Counted from the first letter of the stretch, positions 26,974 through 36,803 are shown. The stretch: 64,000 nucleotides of DNA from Clostridia bacterium (GCA_017452945.1 JAFTLD010000022.1:1-64000); one strand, 5' to 3'. The notes: generated by a model not told the origin, from the letters alone. Made by a program: numbers and translations.

Positions 26974-27774
26974 TCATCCCTTTTCTATCATACCCTTTTT
27001 CTTGGCATAGAAATGCGCGGGCAAGAACACGATCAAGGCACCAAGACACACGGTGGGCAGATAGAGAATAGTGCTGACGTACCACCCCGCAGCCTCGGAA
27101 ATCTGCTTGAACACGATCAGCGAGGAATTGCGCGGCCCGACAAAAAACATATTAATATTGCCTTCCGATATCTTCCAAAAAACGCAGTTGATGCAGAACG
27201 CCAAGGCTGCAAGCGCCAAAAACGTGATCGCTGCGGATCGGTAATCCTTCCACGTTTTGGCAAAGCGTCCCGACGCGATCAGATACGCACCGATAAAGAT
27301 CAGCATCATGTGCCAGACAAAGGCGTGAATGGTCAGTGTCCAGTGCCCGTGCACAATGCCGGACGGCTCGATAAACGCCATGATGCCGCCAAGCAGATTG
27401 AAGGTGGTCATAAACCCATACATGCCGTCGCGCAGCTTGCCCGGCCTCAAGAATGCGGCAATCACGCACAGATACATAGGCACCGAGCAAAGCTGAAACG
27501 GGAAAATGCCCCAGTTATACGCGTGATCCTCCATATGATAAAAGTAAAACAGCTGCTTATATACCTCGGTCAGCATCAAAAACAGCCCCGAGAACAAAAG
27601 CACCGCGCGGTTGCCCTTCTCCCCCGTATGGCGCAGCTTATATGCCGCGAACAGCGAAATGGCAAGACCGACAAACGTAAATATCAGGTGAAACGGCCCG
27701 TAGGCCTTGGGCTTGGTCATTTCCCACGCTGTCATTTCAATAAACTGCTCCAAAAAAGCATCAATAAACTGCAT
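26974..27774 (-). CDS. YwaF/TIGR02206-like integral membrane protein
   Basis: The 266-residue protein has about seven membrane helices. Features of the YwaF family are visible: an N-terminal FGPFHL-like stretch (here YGPFHLIF), FQLCSVPMYL in the third or fourth helix, and HAFVWHMMLIFIG with paired histidines. The function of the family is not known to me. It ends in a basic tail (AKKKG). Confidence 0.7.
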   Translation of the reverse strand: MQFIDAFLEQFIEMTAWEMTKPKAYGPFHLIFTFVGLAISLFAAYKLRHTGEKGNRAVLLFSGLFLMLTEVYKQLFYFYHMEDHAYNWGIFPFQLCSVPMYLCVIAAFLRPGKLRDGMYGFMTTFNLLGGIMAFIEPSGIVHGHWTLTIHAFVWHMMLIFIGAYLIASGRFAKTWKDYRSAAITFLALAALAFCINCVFWKISEGNINMFFVGPRNSSLIVFKQISEAAGWYVSTILYLPTVCLGALIVFLPAHFYAKKKGMIEKG

Positions 27775-27871
27775 ATTCTGCCTTCTTTCGTTCGATTTCG
27801 CTCCTATTATAGCACTTCATACTATGCCAGCGCAATATTTTTCTACGACAATTAAGATATTAAGAATTCCG

Positions 27872-27900
27872 TTGACACCAAGGTGCAAAGATGATATAAT
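27872..27900 (+). promoter_or_regulatory. Promoter of the SGNH/GH99-like pair
   Basis: Perfect consensus TTGACA (27872-27877), 17-bp spacer, TATAAT (27895-27900), 45 bp before the SGNH hydrolase gene. Confidence 0.85.
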
Positions 27901-27944
27901 AAAAGCAGATATTATATGCCCATACGGCAGAACGGAGGCAATTT

Positions 27945-28613
27945 ATGCAACTGCAAGGAAAAATCATACACTTTTTAGGCGACAGTATCACGCAAGGCTA
28001 CGGCCCCAGCGCACCCGAAAAGGTATATCACCAGTTGATCAAGCAAAAATACGGACTTAGCGAAGCCAACAACTTTGGCATTGGCGGCACCTGCCTTGCC
28101 GATCGCTATACCCCTCTGGAAATCCCCGAATTCAACGCACACTTTATCACGCGCGTTCCGCAAATGCCCGAAAAGGCAGACGCCATTGTTGTGTTCGGCG
28201 GCACCAACGACTTCGGTCACGGTCAGGCTCTGCTTGGCACGCCTGCAGACCGCACGCCCGAAACGTTCTGGGGCGCATGCCACGATCTGTTCGCAACCTT
28301 GATCGCCAAATACCCCACCTGCCCCATCGTGGTGGTGACTCCCCTGCATCGCTGGGGCGAATACGTTCCGCAGACTCGCACATCCCGTGACGGCAGCATC
28401 ACGCAGACCACCATTCTCAAGGATTACGTGGACATCATCCGTCAGGCAGCCGAATACTATTCCCTGCCCGTTTGCGATCTGTACGCTGCAGGCTCTATCT
28501 GCCCCGAGCTGGAAGCACATCGCATTGCGTACTGCCCCGACGGTCTGCACCCCAACGATGCAGGTCACGAGATCATTGCAAACAGAATTGCCAACGTACT
28601 GCTGAGTCTTTAA
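27945..28613 (+). CDS. SGNH/GDSL-family hydrolase
   Basis: The 222-residue cytoplasmic esterase has block I FLGDSITQG (nucleophile Ser), the block II glycine in GIGG, block III GGTNDF (Asn oxyanion) and block V DGLHPND (Asp/His). Such enzymes typically remove acyl or acetyl groups from sugars or lipids. GGAGG precedes the ATG. It is followed 65 bp later by the giant secreted protein, with which it may act on an acylated glycan. Confidence 0.92.
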   Translation: MQLQGKIIHFLGDSITQGYGPSAPEKVYHQLIKQKYGLSEANNFGIGGTCLADRYTPLEIPEFNAHFITRVPQMPEKADAIVVFGGTNDFGHGQALLGTPADRTPETFWGACHDLFATLIAKYPTCPIVVVTPLHRWGEYVPQTRTSRDGSITQTTILKDYVDIIRQAAEYYSLPVCDLYAAGSICPELEAHRIAYCPDGLHPNDAGHEIIANRIANVLLSL

Positions 28614-28678
28614 GAAGTGATATTGACTTGGACGGCAATGCCGACAAAGTCAGGTTAATACATAAGGAGAACGGAGAT

Positions 28679-31600
28679 ATGAAGCGTTTCAAACTTTTTG
28701 CTTGTGCTTTATTGGCAGCGATCATGCTGGCAGGCACGATTTCAACCGCGATCCCTACCTTGGCGGCCGATTCTGCACGCACGTACAGCGGCACGCCCAT
28801 CACAGAGCATCAGGGCGGCTACGATTATGATTTTGCCGACCGCACGCTCTCGACCTACACCTATGATTTTTCGGTAGAACGCGTCAACGCCTATATGGGT
28901 GAGACCGCATTGGCTCTTGGCAACCGCGCCTGCGCGCAGATCGTGGACGGTGCGCTGACCACCACCGAGGGCAATACCTTTGCCTTTGGCTCGGCCATTT
29001 GCCTTGGCGACGACTACGGCCTTGAGCACGGCTACCTTTCCTTTGACCTGTCGCTGACGGGCGGCACGGTCTATCTTGGCGTGCGCAATTCGCAGACTGC
29101 CGTATCCCACAAGGAGCGCGGCATCTGGTTTGCCTTTGATACGTCGGGGAATCTGCGCATGTTCGAGCCCGAATGCGGACTGGAGGCAACGCTGCCCCTC
29201 TCCACGGATCTGAGCAAGACCACTCTCACCCTGCACGAAGCGCTTGATACCATTGCGCTGTATGCAGACGATCAGCTGATCGCCATGGTGGAATACTCGG
29301 TTTCGGAACACCTTGCCTTCATGGATGCCAAGGGTACGGTTCTTGCGCAGACCGACGCGTGCAAGCTTTACCAGACCGGCTACTTTACCATAGAGCTTTG
29401 CGATATTGACGGCTATGTGGACAACGTGCGCTTTACCAACGTGCAGCAGACCTGGAGCATCCCTCAAGCTGATACCTTGCGCACCATTGATTACTCCACC
29501 TGGAGCGCAACCGACGCGCTGGACCGCACCACGGCAGACAATGCAGCCGCAGGGGACCCCAACGAGCAAAGATACGTTGGCCTTTTCTACTTCCTTTGCT
29601 GGGTGGGAGCCGGTCAGGTCGTGCAGGATAACACCAAGCTCTACCTTGAAATGGGCTACAGAGATGCCAAAAATTACATTGAAGAAAAGGGCGGCGAAGC
29701 TTACTGGGCAGAGCCCTACTTCGGTTACTACCGCAACACCGATACTTGGGTATACCGCAAGCATGCCTACATGCTGGAGCAAGCGGGCGTGGACTTCATC
29801 TTCTTGGACGTTTCCAATGCAGAGGTATTCATTCCCGGACACACCGCCCTGTTTGACACCTGGCTGACCATGCGCAAGCAAGGCATTGATACACCGCAGA
29901 TCGTATTCTTCAACGGTGACACCCCCTCCACCTTCCAATCCAACATGAACGTGCTGTTCTCCACCGTTTATTCAGACGAAAACTGGGAGAGGTACAAGGA
30001 GCTCTTCTTTATGTGGGAGGGCAAGCCGCTGGTATTCGGCAATTACTCCGGTCTTTCGGGCGGGATCAAGCAAAAGGTGGACGAAAAGTTCACGGTACGC
30101 GGCAGCTGGGCATGGACCGACAGCGACAACTACTGGGCATGGCTGCAGGAATACACCTATGACAGCGAAACAGGTGCAGCAGAGATGCAAAACGGTGGCT
30201 GGGGACGCGATGCGGATGGCAATATCGAATCCCTCTCAATCGCTATGGGACACCATCCGCCTATGAGCAAAGGCCGCAGCTTTGTGAACGGCAAGCAGCC
30301 CAAAACCTCAGACATGGGCTTTTCCGACATTGAACAAGCGGGTCTTGGCCTTGGATATGCCAACCAGTTCAACGCCATTCGGACGCTCATGGAGAAAAAC
30401 GTGGAAAAGGATCAGCCCTTTGTGCTGATGATTACGGGCTGGAACGAATGGATCGCAGGCTGCTTCCATACCGAAGACCGCGTCAACATGGCAGGCACCA
30501 AAGCAGAATTCCAATACGTGGACCAATTCAACTGCGAATTCTCGCGCGACGGTGAGCCCATGCGCAATCAGGACGGCTACGGCATCGGTGACAACTACTA
30601 CTATCAGATGGTGGATCAGATCCGACGCTTTAAGGGCATTGACGCAACACCCGTGGCCGATGACCAGACAAGCATTGACATCTATGACCTTTCTTCCTGG
30701 GATGCCATTGATCTTACCTACATGGATTCCCTTTACGATATCGAACACCGCAACACCATTTCCTACGATCCCCATTATCGCTACATCAATAATACAGGCC
30801 GCAACGATTTTGACTACGCCAAGATCTCGCAGGACGAGCATAACCTCTACTTCTTAGTCAAGACCTCCTCCGATATCATCATTGACACTGACGCTACGTG
30901 GATGAACCTCTATCTGAACGTGGACGGTGACGTCACGACCGGCTGGGAGGGCTATGATTACGTTCTCAACCGTGACCGCGACTCGTTTGTTGTGACGGTT
31001 GAAAAATTCAAGGATAACACCTTTGAAACCGAAATCGTAGGCGGTGCTTACTACTATCTGGAAGGCTCGTATATGGCCATCCGCCTTGCAAAGGACGTTG
31101 TGGGCGTACAGGGCGCGGTCAATAACATGATCTTCAAGTGGGCAGACAACTCTGTCGATAACGGTGATCCCATGGCATTTATGGATTTGGGTGATACCGC
31201 TCCCGACAACCGCTTTGGCTTTGTTTACAAGTGCGAGGGCTATACCGATAAGGAAATCCCTCAAACCACGCTGGTCTATGACGCTGCAAAGACGGTGCAG
31301 AACGGCAGCAACATCACCCGTCCTGAAGGCGAGGTGGATATCACGCTAAAGGATGCTATTGTGGACGTGCTGTATGATCTTTCCGACGTCAAACCGGGCG
31401 TATTTGTGACAAGCACCCCCATTGCCGAGCAATTTGAGCATGCGGGCGGCACTTCGGGCAGCACGGTGCAGGTAGTCAAGGGCGAAAAATTCAACTACCT
31501 GCGCATGAAGGAGGTCAGCGATCTGCGCACGTGGAACGACGTGGAGGGCTCTTACGAGTTCGCTGCAGATATTCACATGGTAGACTACGGCAACAGCGCC

Positions 31601-32416
31601 ATTTACGTGCGCGGTGAAATGCCGGGCGCATATACCCCCGAAAATCCCGCCAACTTTGGCGTCATGCAGGTGTTCAACTACTTTGAATGGGACTGGTACG
31701 CAGAAAACGGTGGGCGCACCTTCGGAGGCTCCTCTACCGCAGGCTCGGGCATTGGCATTTATCCCGAGCAGAATCGTATTACCATCCGCATCAAGCGTTA
31801 CGCGCCCGACGGCCTTGGCGTGGCCTCGGCCTCTTATTCCTTCCCCTATTCGGGCAAATTCACGCCCGGTGAGGACGGTTGGTTCAAGCTGCGCGTGGTG
31901 GACGACGGACAGACCGTATCCATTTACATGAACGACGCGCTGATGTGTACCGTCAAGCTGGAAAATCCCGGTGTTGTATACGAAACCGACGGCACGGGCC
32001 AGCAATATTACGGCAAGGCAACGCTGTGCGATGCCGAAGGCAAGCAGGTGCTGGAGGTGGAAAACACCCGCCTCAACTCCCAAGGCTCGCAGATCGCGCT
32101 GACCACGCGATTCCAGACCATGGAATTTGCCAACCTCTACATTGCATACGAAACGCAGATTGCCGAGGGTGGCCGCGTGGACACCGCGCTGACGAATAGC
32201 GACGCGCAAGTCGACTATACCCCCGACACCCGCCTTTTGACCACGCTTTCCATGGGCCAAGCCCCTGTGGAAACCGACACCGAAACCCAAGGCAGCGATA
32301 GCGTCACCCAAGATGACGGTGAACAAAAGAAGGGGTGCAAATCCATCACGGCTGCCCCCATCGCGTTGGTCGTGCTGACAGTCTGCGCGCTTGTTTGCAC
32401 AAAGAAAAAGGACTAA
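28679..32416 (+). CDS. Giant secreted GH99/GH71-like glycoside hydrolase with CBM9-like domain
   Basis: The 1245-residue protein has a signal peptide (ending TLAAD, about residue 30) and a C-terminal hydrophobic helix plus KKKD (membrane anchor, no LPxTG). Domains by eye: an N-terminal jelly-roll/LamG-like region (about 45-265); a TIM-barrel region (about 290-660) with FYFLCWVG, YYRNTDTW, FIFLDVSNAE and ITGWNEWIAG, the last resembling GH99/GH71-like barrels; a CBM9/DOMON-like domain (about 700-880) around LYLNVDGDVTTGWEGYDYVLN; and another concanavalin-like domain (about 950-1180). The ATG at 28679 follows GGAG; the longer open frame runs through the SGNH gene. Substrate unknown. Confidence 0.78.
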   Translation: MKRFKLFACALLAAIMLAGTISTAIPTLAADSARTYSGTPITEHQGGYDYDFADRTLSTYTYDFSVERVNAYMGETALALGNRACAQIVDGALTTTEGNTFAFGSAICLGDDYGLEHGYLSFDLSLTGGTVYLGVRNSQTAVSHKERGIWFAFDTSGNLRMFEPECGLEATLPLSTDLSKTTLTLHEALDTIALYADDQLIAMVEYSVSEHLAFMDAKGTVLAQTDACKLYQTGYFTIELCDIDGYVDNVRFTNVQQTWSIPQADTLRTIDYSTWSATDALDRTTADNAAAGDPNEQRYVGLFYFLCWVGAGQVVQDNTKLYLEMGYRDAKNYIEEKGGEAYWAEPYFGYYRNTDTWVYRKHAYMLEQAGVDFIFLDVSNAEVFIPGHTALFDTWLTMRKQGIDTPQIVFFNGDTPSTFQSNMNVLFSTVYSDENWERYKELFFMWEGKPLVFGNYSGLSGGIKQKVDEKFTVRGSWAWTDSDNYWAWLQEYTYDSETGAAEMQNGGWGRDADGNIESLSIAMGHHPPMSKGRSFVNGKQPKTSDMGFSDIEQAGLGLGYANQFNAIRTLMEKNVEKDQPFVLMITGWNEWIAGCFHTEDRVNMAGTKAEFQYVDQFNCEFSRDGEPMRNQDGYGIGDNYYYQMVDQIRRFKGIDATPVADDQTSIDIYDLSSWDAIDLTYMDSLYDIEHRNTISYDPHYRYINNTGRNDFDYAKISQDEHNLYFLVKTSSDIIIDTDATWMNLYLNVDGDVTTGWEGYDYVLNRDRDSFVVTVEKFKDNTFETEIVGGAYYYLEGSYMAIRLAKDVVGVQGAVNNMIFKWADNSVDNGDPMAFMDLGDTAPDNRFGFVYKCEGYTDKEIPQTTLVYDAAKTVQNGSNITRPEGEVDITLKDAIVDVLYDLSDVKPGVFVTSTPIAEQFEHAGGTSGSTVQVVKGEKFNYLRMKEVSDLRTWNDVEGSYEFAADIHMVDYGNSAIYVRGEMPGAYTPENPANFGVMQVFNYFEWDWYAENGGRTFGGSSTAGSGIGIYPEQNRITIRIKRYAPDGLGVASASYSFPYSGKFTPGEDGWFKLRVVDDGQTVSIYMNDALMCTVKLENPGVVYETDGTGQQYYGKATLCDAEGKQVLEVENTRLNSQGSQIALTTRFQTMEFANLYIAYETQIAEGGRVDTALTNSDAQVDYTPDTRLLTTLSMGQAPVETDTETQGSDSVTQDDGEQKKGCKSITAAPIALVVLTVCALVCTKKKD

Positions 32417-32492
32417 GCAACCCAACAAAGGGCTGCGCCCTATGGTGCCGCGGAATTAGCGGCAATATAGACAAAACGAAAGCAGAAGCCTT

Positions 32493-32522
32493 GGCGTGAT
32501 ACTCTTAACGGAGTATCACGCC
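32493..32522 (+). terminator. Probable terminator of the SGNH/GH99-like operon
   Basis: A perfect 12-bp stem GGCGTGATACTC (32493-32504) / 32511-32522 with a 6-base loop. There is no long T-run, so it may instead be the first member of the adjacent repeat array. Confidence 0.5.
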
Positions 32523-32524
32523 AG

Positions 32525-32711
32525 TTCTATTCGCCTGTGTGCGAGTATATTTCGCCAAAGGCGAAATTCTTGCTTACGCAGTGATATACGGCTTACGCCG
32601 AGTGATATTTGCTTCGCAAGTTTATGGGCGAATAGAATATCACTGAAGCCGCAAGGCTTCAATATCACTATTGCGTCAGCAATAATATCACTCCGACGAA
32701 GTCGGAATATA
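32525..32711. repeat. Second mini-hairpin array with AGTGATAT/AATATCACT linkers
   Basis: An outer inverted repeat TTCTATTCGCC (32525-32535) / GGCGAATAGAA (32627-32637) encloses hairpins TTTCGCC-AAA-GGCGAAA, CGGC-TTAC-GCCG and TTGC-TTC-GCAA separated by AGTGATAT (32580-32587, 32601-32608). Beyond it the linker flips to AATATCACT (32636-32644, 32661-32669, 32684-32692) between TGAAGCC-GCAA-GGCTTCA, TATTGC-GTCA-GCAATA and TCCGAC-GAA-GTCGGA. So units point inward from both sides, as in a head-to-head pair of arrays of the kind at 13692. Confidence 0.8.
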
Positions 32712-32879
32712 AATTCAATTCTAATGACAACTACGATTTTTGGAACGAGCATATTAAATACGTTTATATTATAATGATTTAAGTGATAAAACAAAAGCAA
32801 TGTTTAGAAAAAAGTATGAATCGATACTAAAAATTGTAATTAATAATTAGTAATACAATTTCCAATATATCGAATAGCA

Positions 32880-32910
32880 AACGCCGACAGACAAAAAATC
32901 TGTCGGCGTT
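32880..32910. terminator. Strong hairpin downstream of the helicase gene
   Basis: A 12-bp perfect stem (AACGCCGACAGA, 32880-32891, mirrored at 32899-32910) with a 7-base loop. It could end leftward transcription from the helicase gene; T-runs are short on both sides. Confidence 0.55.
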
Positions 32911-33103
32911 AATTATTTGTTTACTGCGGAGTTATTCTGAGCCATACAAGCAAACTGACTTATAATTTCTCCGATAAGAACATCACGCTTTTGGCTTCTG
33001 CTTTTCTATGTTGAAAGATGTGAAGGAGCATCCGTATGGTGACCTCATCCGGCGCACCTTCTATCATCCTATCCTCACATCCAGACAGATATAAAAATCC
33101 GAC

Positions 33104-35725
33104 TTATTTCCAATGTGAAACCTTGTACTTTTTGTCCATGACCTTTTTGTTAAAGGTAATGTACGATTGCTTGCGGCACTTCAAAATCAGCCTGCGCCCG
33201 TCCTCGCGGTGAGTGTAGATCGGCTCAAAATTGCCCACGGTTTTCTTCAGATACCCGGCCAGCACCTCGACGTATTCCTTTTTCTTGCCAAGCACCGAGG
33301 GACATGCGAACGAAAGCCCGTAACGATACCCGAATCTGCCCTTGGAAATCAGAATGTAACGTGGATTTTCGATTGGCGACAGCATCTCTGCCATAGCCGT
33401 GTTGAACACGTTCTGATCATGAATCGAGGCATTGCGCAGCTGCAGCGAAACGCTTGCCAGCCCCTTATCCATATGGGTATGCACCTTGGCCGAGGGCGCG
33501 ATCAGATCGCAATCGCGCAGCGTTTTGTATACCGCAATGCCAAGCGTTTTGATCGACCTTGCGGGATTGATGTGCAGCATCAGCTTTTTGATCAGGAAAA
33601 ATAGGGCGACCAGTAAGAGCGCGATCAGCAGCGCTGCTGCCAATGCGGACAGCGTTTGCACCCTTTGCAGGCAGTTGACAAACACCTGTGTCAAGATCAT
33701 GACCAAGACCGAAAGCAGCGCGGTCAGCGCGAAATTCCAAAAGGTTGCCACGGGAACTCTCTTTTCCCCGGGCACCTCGGTTTCCACCGCCACAGCAAAG
33801 CTGCCATCCGCCACCTCTCCCTGCCAAGCCTCTTTCACCCGGTTGCGGTGCGAAGCGCGCTCCAGCATTTCGGCATTGATGCATGCAATTCCCTTTGCAT
33901 CAAACGGTGGCTTGATCGCGCTCAACCGCTCAATGCCGCTCTCCACCGTGCCCGTTTCATAATGCGGCCCCATAAAGGCATCAAAACGGCGCGTGAGCAC
34001 CTCATAATCATAGGAATTCAAAACGTTCTTATCCTGCGCCAAATATGCCGCAATCCGCTCGGATTCCTTATCCTTTAACAGATATTCAGGCTCAACCGTG
34101 ACCAGATGCCAGATATTGGCCGACTTATCGGGAGCGTTTTTATCAATACGAATGGCACGCCCGCGCATCTGATTGGACAGCACGAAACTGCCCACAAAGC
34201 TGGCTAAGATCAGCGTGTTGATACAAGGCGAATCCCAGCCCTCGCCAAGCAGCGACTTGGTACCCACCAAAATGCGCAGCTCTCCGCGCTCAAATAACTT
34301 GCCCACAAAATCCACCGCGCGGTGCACAGCTCCCGCAAACTCCACAGTACAATACTCCGTACCCGGGATCGGTACGGTCTTGCACTTAACGTTTGAGAGA
34401 TCAATATTGCACGGAAGAATGACCAGCGCGCCCGACAGCACACCAATCGGCACGTCGGGGTGGTCACGGCGCAGCACCTCAAAAATGCTGACCACGTTGA
34501 CCGAATGGAACTGCTCTGCTTGCGCAATACTGCCAAGCGTTTCCTTTTTGATATAATCGGTCAGCACAAGCATCCGCAGATCCGCCCCCATGGTGGCGAT
34601 TTCACGCTTTGCAATTTGACGAATGCTTTCCAGCTTACCCACGGAAGAGAGCAGAGAGCGCTTGAGCTTTTCGTTCAGTGCGAGCGTTACACGGCGTTTT
34701 TCATAAACCCCGTGCTGTCGCAGCACCTCCAGCACCTCGTCCTTTTGTTCTTGTGTCAAGAGCTCTCCGTCAAGCAAAAACTGGAGGGCAACCTCGGCAT
34801 ACTTCATGGAAAATGGCGGCAGACCGCGCTTGGCGGTCAGCTGCGCGATCAGCTTTTTGTCAAGTTGATGTCCCCAATGGCGCAGTAGCACCAAAAGAGC
34901 CACGTACTCGCTTGCATTTGCAAACATGGCCTCATAATCCTTGGAGTCATTGAGATGCGTGCAAAGCGCCCCGAAAAACGGCAAAGCGCCCAGCGCATCC
35001 ACCGCTTGCGCAGCACGCTTCTTATGCTCTGTAAAGCTTGCGATCTCTTGCTCGGTCGGATAGTTGAAATACACGTAATCCTGATGCGGGCAAAGCGTAT
35101 TCTGCCCCACCAGCTCGGGAACAAATATTTCCTCGTCGATCTCTCCGCACATGGCACGGTACCGCTCCCATTCCGAACCTTCGGCATCATAGGGCGGTGT
35201 GGCAGTCAAAGAAATAATACGCACGTCACGGTCCAAGGCCGCAATAAACTTTTCCAGTGCTTTTTGCCACTCATTTTTCAAATGATGCGCCTCATCCAGG
35301 CAGATGGTTTTTACCTTGCATTGCTTGACAGTGGCAAAGATATCCACATCCGAACAATCCACGTCCCCGTTATCCTCCAATGCGTGCTTTTCCACGGCTG
35401 TGAACAGCGCTTGATACGTAATCGAGGTCAGAAGCTGAGCTCTGTGTAAATCCCCCGAATACAGCGCATCAAAATCAGACGCATCATCCAAAAACAGATT
35501 GCGAAAACGCTCTCCCCATTGCTCACGAATGGCCGTGGTGGGCGACAGCACGATGCAGGGCTCGCCCAAGCGGCGGATCAGCTCCAAGCCCAGCACAGTC
35601 TTGCCGCTGCCGGGGGCTGCTACGATATGGATGCGGCCGTCGCGCAGATATTGATCGGCATTGTCCAGCACGCGTTGCTGATACGTGCGGAATTGCCCCT
35701 TGAAATGCACGCGTTCAAATCCCAT
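33104..35725 (-). CDS. DEAD/DEAH-box helicase (SF2) with two membrane segments
   Basis: The 873-residue protein begins with a superfamily 2 helicase of the type III restriction/UvrB-like class: Q-like FRTYQQRVL, Walker A APGSGKT (37-43), DEAH (144-147), motif III SLTATPP, and motif VI QMRGRAIRID. After the helicase core (about 1-600) two adjacent hydrophobic helices (about 690-750) are followed by a soluble C-terminal domain of about 120 residues. A membrane-tethered SF2 helicase is unusual. It lies 48 bp after a P-loop ATPase gene; the pair resembles a defence cassette, but no nuclease or methylase motif is seen. Confidence 0.85.
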   Translation of the reverse strand: MGFERVHFKGQFRTYQQRVLDNADQYLRDGRIHIVAAPGSGKTVLGLELIRRLGEPCIVLSPTTAIREQWGERFRNLFLDDASDFDALYSGDLHRAQLLTSITYQALFTAVEKHALEDNGDVDCSDVDIFATVKQCKVKTICLDEAHHLKNEWQKALEKFIAALDRDVRIISLTATPPYDAEGSEWERYRAMCGEIDEEIFVPELVGQNTLCPHQDYVYFNYPTEQEIASFTEHKKRAAQAVDALGALPFFGALCTHLNDSKDYEAMFANASEYVALLVLLRHWGHQLDKKLIAQLTAKRGLPPFSMKYAEVALQFLLDGELLTQEQKDEVLEVLRQHGVYEKRRVTLALNEKLKRSLLSSVGKLESIRQIAKREIATMGADLRMLVLTDYIKKETLGSIAQAEQFHSVNVVSIFEVLRRDHPDVPIGVLSGALVILPCNIDLSNVKCKTVPIPGTEYCTVEFAGAVHRAVDFVGKLFERGELRILVGTKSLLGEGWDSPCINTLILASFVGSFVLSNQMRGRAIRIDKNAPDKSANIWHLVTVEPEYLLKDKESERIAAYLAQDKNVLNSYDYEVLTRRFDAFMGPHYETGTVESGIERLSAIKPPFDAKGIACINAEMLERASHRNRVKEAWQGEVADGSFAVAVETEVPGEKRVPVATFWNFALTALLSVLVMILTQVFVNCLQRVQTLSALAAALLIALLLVALFFLIKKLMLHINPARSIKTLGIAVYKTLRDCDLIAPSAKVHTHMDKGLASVSLQLRNASIHDQNVFNTAMAEMLSPIENPRYILISKGRFGYRYGLSFACPSVLGKKKEYVEVLAGYLKKTVGNFEPIYTHREDGRRLILKCRKQSYITFNKKVMDKKYKVSHWK

Positions 35726-35773
35726 GATCCTGCCCCCTTTCTCTCATTATTTCCAATATATGCTATTTTTTCT

Positions 35774-36652
35774 CTATTCAAAATCATCCCGATGCTGCAT
35801 GAAAAAATCAAAGTATTTACGCACGTTGGGCAGCTCAGTCCACGGACAAACGGATGCGGGATAGTCGTCCAGATTGTATATCTTCGCATGCCTCATGGAC
35901 AAAAAGATCGGTGAGTGCGTGGCAATGATAAACTGGCAACGCCCGGCGCGCTCGGTGGCGGCAATATAATCGGCAAGCTCGATCTGCCGCTCGATCGAAA
36001 GGCTGTTTTCGGGCTCATCCAAAAAGTAGACGCCATCATCCTCGATGCGATCGAGAAAATACCGCATGGCGGTCTCCCCGTTGGAGCAAAGGTCAATATC
36101 CTGCACGACGCGCTTTTTGACATAGCTTGACTGCGATTTTTTAGGTGAGAGGATCTCGCGCACCTCGCGCCAGCGCTCGTAGTCGTCAAGTCCGTGCAGC
36201 TGCCCCATTTCGGGATCGCTGTCCATAGCCTGATGCACCGCCACGTACTTATCGAAAAGCTGATTGCGTTGGTCATCGATCCCCTCGTTGATGGCACGTG
36301 CGCTGAGCGCATAGTCGAATACGTCGTCGCTGGTCAGCACAAACGAGGCACGCGGCCGCTTGGCGTATTCAAGATAACACATATCCACAAACTGATCAAA
36401 CAAGGGCGAATCGTTAAACTCAGAATAACGTGCCGCGCCCATTTTTCGCGCAATGACATTGAGCAGCGTGCTTTTTCCCGATCCATTACCGCCATAAAAC
36501 ATGGTAATTCCCTCAAATTCCACGTGCCGCATGCCCTTGTCGGGGAAGATCTTGAACGGATAGAACGTATGAAAGCAGGTACGCTTTTCATTTTTGATAA
36601 ATTCAATCTCAGCATAATCGCTCGGCAGCGTCAGCCTTTTGATGTAGATCAC
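35774..36652 (-). CDS. AAA/ABC-type P-loop ATPase (AAA_21-like)
   Basis: The 292-residue SMC/ABC-like ATPase has Walker A GGNGSGKST (54-62), an ABC signature-like SNGET, Walker B VYFLDEPENSLS and the switch His in ATHSP. This arrangement is that of stand-alone OLD/RloC-type ATPases that occur in defence and repair systems, here without a nuclease domain. The start is GTG at 36652 with GGGGAG 7 bases upstream; an ATG 3 bases earlier runs straight into a stop. It is the first gene of a pair with the helicase. Confidence 0.85.
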   Translation of the reverse strand: MIYIKRLTLPSDYAEIEFIKNEKRTCFHTFYPFKIFPDKGMRHVEFEGITMFYGGNGSGKSTLLNVIARKMGAARYSEFNDSPLFDQFVDMCYLEYAKRPRASFVLTSDDVFDYALSARAINEGIDDQRNQLFDKYVAVHQAMDSDPEMGQLHGLDDYERWREVREILSPKKSQSSYVKKRVVQDIDLCSNGETAMRYFLDRIEDDGVYFLDEPENSLSIERQIELADYIAATERAGRCQFIIATHSPIFLSMRHAKIYNLDDYPASVCPWTELPNVRKYFDFFMQHRDDFE

Positions 36653-36677
36653 ATACTCACTCCCCTTTCATGGGTTT

Positions 36678-36706
36678 ATGATATCATAAAACAACCATGA
36701 TGTCAA
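36678..36706 (-). promoter_or_regulatory. Proximal promoter of the ATPase/helicase pair with palindrome over the -10
   Basis: Minus-strand TTGACA (36706-36701), 17-bp spacer, TATCAT (36683-36678). The 16-bp perfect palindrome TTTATGATATCATAAA (36675-36690) covers the -10 box, a likely repressor site. Confidence 0.75.
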
Positions 36707-36768
36707 TCCAAAATGCTATAACGATACTCCTCATGTTGCTTGATTCTTTCAAAACGTTTATCTTTCAT
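36703..36768 (-). CDS. Possible 21-residue leader ORF
   Basis: ATG at 36768 to TGA at 36703 encodes a charged peptide (MKDKRFERIKQHEEYRYSIL..). Its ATG overlaps the stop of a four-codon ORF starting behind GGCGGT. It lies on the transcript of the distal promoter and ends on the proximal -35 box. This may be chance. Confidence 0.25.
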   Translation of the reverse strand: MKDKRFERIKQHEEYRYSILD

Positions 36769-36803
36769 GCAGATTGCATACCGCCTTTCAAAACCTCTTT
36801 TCC

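Larger units (their letters stand above)
32417..33103. other. Gene-free 690-bp interval rich in hairpins
   Basis: No credible coding sequence was found. It contains a 12-bp hairpin (32493-32522), a mini-hairpin repeat array (32525-32711), an AT-rich stretch and another strong hairpin (32880-32910). The part 32920-33100 shows nothing I can name. Confidence 0.7.

Noticed and set aside
28472..28678. N-terminal extension of the GH99-like protein
   Set aside because: It overlaps the SGNH gene in another frame and would precede a clear signal peptide at 28679.
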